Shown in pieces: positions 61,721 to 64,000 of a stretch of DNA of 64,000 nt (its first letter is position 1; the number at the start of each line of letters is the position of its first letter). Both the position numbers and the translations under genes were made by a program. Origin of the DNA: JBFWUW01 sp050247075 (GTDB taxonomy: Bacteria; Planctomycetota; Planctomycetia; Pirellulales; JBFWUW01); the NCBI GenBank assembly GCA_050247075.1, contig JBFWUW010000010.1:1-64000 (forward strand), written 5' to 3'. The notes beneath the pieces are model-generated. The model had not been told where the DNA came from and ran no database searches. It saw only the letters and a program-made list of their open reading frames with translations.

Positions 61721-61989
61721 CCGGCTCGATTCAATGATATATGAGCACGAAGCCGAAGCGACTCCATAACGCGGCCGACCCGGCGGTATTCGTCGATTTC
61801 CGCTTGTTCGACTAACGAAAGCGAGCCTTGCCGTGCTTTCTCGGCGAGTTCGTTGGCCCGTTGCTCATCGGTTGGATCGAGCTTGATCGAAATCAGATAG
61901 CGGGCCAAATCCTCCGTCATGGGAGCCGATGCGGTCCCTAGCGCCCTGGTGAGAATGGTGGCTTGCGTGTTGAGCATGGATGGTGCCAT
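61717..61989 (-). CDS. small helical protein, partner of HNH endonuclease
   Basis: The 90-residue protein has EDLARYLISIKLDPTDEQRA, EKARQGSLSLVEQAEIDEYR and MESLRLRAHISL, a motif set I recognise from small genes placed directly before this HNH type in many cyanobacteria and planctomycetes. It overlaps the HNH start by four bases (ATGA). It could be an immunity or accessory protein of a toxin-antitoxin-like pair; the role is unknown. An alternative start is 61977. Confidence 0.72.
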   Translation of the reverse strand: MAPSMLNTQATILTRALGTASAPMTEDLARYLISIKLDPTDEQRANELAEKARQGSLSLVEQAEIDEYRRVGRVMESLRLRAHISLNRAG

Positions 61990-62285
61990 GACCTTATTGT
62001 AATCCGGGGACTGGCGGGCGGAGAAGGTATTGCTCTGTCGAAATTTTCGCCACGCCTGGCGATTTCTTCACCATGTTGGGACGCCAGTGAACGGCCTGGG
62101 CGGCCCAATTGCCGGCAAACCGGCTGTCGCGGTTGCATCATTCGCGTCTGGTACGGGAAGTGCTAGTAGCGTGCCGCCGAACAATCGCGTGCCGCGGAAT
62201 CGTTGCCAGCCGTGGATTTATCGCGATCAACCATGAACTGGCTCCGCCACGAACTTTCTTTGTTTACTTTCTCGCGAGACTCGCT
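61990..62285. other. divergent spacer, no gene seen
   Basis: The region lies between the HNH unit (minus) and the DUF1559 gene (plus). It holds the leader for the latter; no repeat or clear box is visible. Confidence 0.5.
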
Positions 62286-63434
62286 ATGCAAACAGCACGC
62301 CGTCGTTCCGGTTTTACTCTTGTCGAATTGTTGGTGGTGATTGCCATCATCGCCCTGTTAGTGGCCATGTTGCTGCCGGCCGTGCAGGCCGCCCGAGAGT
62401 CGGCCAAGCGCGCCCAGTGCCAAAACAATATGCGGCAAATCGCGCTGGCCTTCCATAGCTTTGAAAGCGCCCAGCGAAAACTGCCGTTTGCCAAGCGCGT
62501 GGAATCGGACGGCGCGGCCCGCAGTTGGGCCCCCGATCTGCTGCCATATCTCGAACAAGCCAACATGCTTAGCGACGCTAACTACAACCTCGACCAGGAT
62601 TGGTGGAGGGTGCAGAGTGCCTACGAAGCCGATCCGGCCAATCCTGGGCAATTCATACCGACCGCCACCAGTGTCGCGGTACCCAACGGGGTGACCGTGC
62701 AAAAGCACCTGTCGATCTTTATGTGCCCGGCCAGTCCCATTCAAGAACGGACACAATACAAGGATGACGCGGGCGTGGGGAATAAGATCGGCGCTTGCGG
62801 AGACTATTTCACGCCCGAAGGCGTCCATAGCGCTATCTTGGCCGAATTTCCCGCCACGTTGCCCGTCGGTTCGGTCGTCCCTGGATTTCCAGCCGGTACG
62901 ACTTCGACTTCCAACGTGGTGCTGTCGGGCGTCCTGCAACCGTATGGCGCGGGGGCCTTGCCATCGTGGACCAGTACGTTGACGGGCGATCCTCGCGTGA
63001 CGATTAACGCGGCGCGAGTCAAGTATCCCACGTTCTCCGGTGTGACCGACGGCCTGTCGAACACCATTTTAGTTGGCGAATGCTCCGGCCGCGAGGATGT
63101 CTGGCAAGGCCGCGTGGTCAAGCCGGCCGACGCCGTGAAGAGTTCGGCCACCTGCGCCCGCGCGCGCGGCGGAGCCTGGGCGACCAACGATAATTCGTAT
63201 GCCATTGGCCAGCGGATCAACTGGTGCAGTTCGTCAGGCACCATTCCCGGCAAGATGAAAATCAACAACTCCAATGAGTGGGGGCATTTGTACTACAGCT
63301 TCCACGGCAACGGAGCGGAGTTCGCCTTTGCCGATGGTTCGGTGCGGTTCATCTCCGATAAGGTGGCCCTCTGGGTCTTGGCCTCGTTGACCAGCAGGGC
63401 AGGGGGGGAAGCGATGAGTTCGGCGGACTACTAA
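62286..63434 (+). CDS. DUF1559 prepilin-like protein
   Basis: The 382-residue protein begins RRSGFTLVELLVVIAIIALL, a class III/type IV prepilin leader with Gly-Phe at the cleavage site and Glu+5, then AMLLPAVQAARESAKRAQC and the DUF1559 body (MRQIALAFHSFESAQRKLPF, VTDGLSNTILVGECSGRED, FHGNGAEFAFADGSVRFISD). These are the most abundant lineage-specific pilin-like proteins of planctomycetes. ATG 62286 is chosen, since an upstream frame to 62109 lacks family similarity. Near its 3' end is another GGGCAGGG run. Confidence 0.94.
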   Translation: MQTARRRSGFTLVELLVVIAIIALLVAMLLPAVQAARESAKRAQCQNNMRQIALAFHSFESAQRKLPFAKRVESDGAARSWAPDLLPYLEQANMLSDANYNLDQDWWRVQSAYEADPANPGQFIPTATSVAVPNGVTVQKHLSIFMCPASPIQERTQYKDDAGVGNKIGACGDYFTPEGVHSAILAEFPATLPVGSVVPGFPAGTTSTSNVVLSGVLQPYGAGALPSWTSTLTGDPRVTINAARVKYPTFSGVTDGLSNTILVGECSGREDVWQGRVVKPADAVKSSATCARARGGAWATNDNSYAIGQRINWCSSSGTIPGKMKINNSNEWGHLYYSFHGNGAEFAFADGSVRFISDKVALWVLASLTSRAGGEAMSSADY

Positions 63435-63511
63435 GGCTATGGGCTCGTCCCACTTGGCCATTCCACATGCGTATTTGAATTCACGGGTTGTCAAGCCACC
63501 GGAGACAGAGG

Positions 63512-64000
63512 ATGCTTTCGATCATTGCGAGGAATCGCGGGTGCCGTGGAACTGGGTTGCAAATCGTCAACGGGCCGGTCCAATTGTTGATGGTTGTCCT
63601 GGCGGCAGCCATCGGCAGCTTGGCGGCCAGTGCCCGCGAGCCAAATGCGGCTCAAGTACAGAAGTCGGTCGATCGGGCGATTCAGTATTTGGGCAGCAAG
63701 GCTCAAGCGGACGATGGTTCGTTCTCCTCACGAATTGGCCCCGGCCCGACCGCGCTGATTGTGATGGCCGTGTTGCGGAATGGACGCGGTGTGCGCGATC
63801 CGCTGGTCGCCAAGGGCTTAAAGTACCTGGAGACCTTCGTGCAGTCGGACGGCGGCATACATGCCACCAAGAGCCGCTTGCCGACGTATGAGACTTGCCT
63901 GGCCATTGTCTGTTTTCAGGCAGCCAACACCGACGGCAAATACGACGAGACGATAAAAAAGGCGGACGCGTACCTGAAAGGCTTGCAAGACTTGGGGGGG
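63512..64000 (+). CDS. prenyltransferase/squalene-cyclase-like repeat protein, partial (runs off the window)
   Basis: The frame is open to the right edge. A hydrophobic segment, LLMVVLAAAIGSLAASA, looks like a signal peptide. It is followed by repeats of the alpha/alpha-toroid type: VQKSVDRAIQYLGSKAQADD, GPTALIVMAVLRNG, LVAKGLKYLETFVQSDGG, and a third repeat starting YETCLAIVCFQAANTDG. Family members include planctomycete exported toroid proteins without known activity. The start is ATG 63512 with GGAGACAGAG just upstream. The C-terminal part is outside the window. Confidence 0.8.
   Translation, partial: MLSIIARNRGCRGTGLQIVNGPVQLLMVVLAAAIGSLAASAREPNAAQVQKSVDRAIQYLGSKAQADDGSFSSRIGPGPTALIVMAVLRNGRGVRDPLVAKGLKYLETFVQSDGGIHATKSRLPTYETCLAIVCFQAANTDGKYDETIKKADAYLKGLQDLGG

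Overview
The window looks like a chromosomal segment of a planctomycete (Planctomycetota, most like Pirellulales). The evidence is a lineage-typical gene set: a DUF1559 prepilin-like protein, a giant cytochrome c/DUF1549/DUF1553 protein, a Ser/Thr kinase with a DLG motif, a bacterial microcompartment (BMC) shell protein and paired Hsp70-like proteins with DUF2760. The DNA is GC-rich with many GTG/TTG starts, and its intergenic spaces are full of short palindromic repeats. I see no rRNA, tRNA, CRISPR array, transposase or prophage gene. This is core plus lineage-specific chromosome, not a mobile island.

Layout. 0.4-2.1 kb: a DapA/NAL-family lyase with an encapsulation-peptide-like C-terminal tail, followed at once by a tandem-domain BMC shell protein. 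2.2-4.8 kb (minus): an AsmA-like membrane protein and chorismate synthase. 5.1-10.5 kb (minus): DUF2760, then two divergent Hsp70s. 10.6-18.6 kb (minus): PSD1-type cytochrome protein, pyrophosphatase, and a very long secretin closed by a clear terminator. 18.6-20.2 kb: a gene-poor island of at least five palindromic repeat types and an extremely AT-rich patch. 20.2-27.0 kb: TPR protein, transglutaminase, then a stress-type group (DUF892 ferritin-like, PRC-barrel, BON lipoprotein, glycine-rich stress protein).

27.2-33.3 kb (minus): DUF2344-rng-rplU with a terminator, then hpf-ptsN-ptsH-ptsI, a PTS phosphorelay with no sugar permease. 33.9-38.0 kb (plus): korA-korB bracketed by two CBS-domain proteins. 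38.0-45.7 kb: M48 protease, FtsX-type permease, mutM-MBL hydrolase pair, a 59-residue Flp pilin and a beta-carbonic-anhydrase-like protein. 45.8-51.2 kb (minus): a redoxin that lacks the first redox Cys, and a two-gene lipid-transport-like unit (MCE-like anchored protein plus an ABC ATPase-MlaE permease fusion). 51.6-55.0 kb (plus): coiled-coil membrane protein, ATP-grasp ligase and an OleC-like AMP ligase whose start overlaps the ligase stop. 55.4-64.0 kb: Ser/Thr kinase, ThiO, a lipoprotein, an orphan histidine kinase, a two-gene HNH module, a DUF1559 protein and a truncated prenyltransferase-like repeat protein running off the right edge.

The strongest candidate for something undescribed is the first operon. 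It suggests a microcompartment whose cargo is a class I (Schiff-base) aldolase of the DapA family. Next come the MITE-like element at 58.9 kb, the repeat island at 19-20 kb, the MCE/MlaFE-like pair, the CBS-korAB-CBS cluster, the HNH two-gene module, and a repeat-derived tail on the MlaFE fusion gene. Everything here was read by eye; no similarity search or folding program was run.
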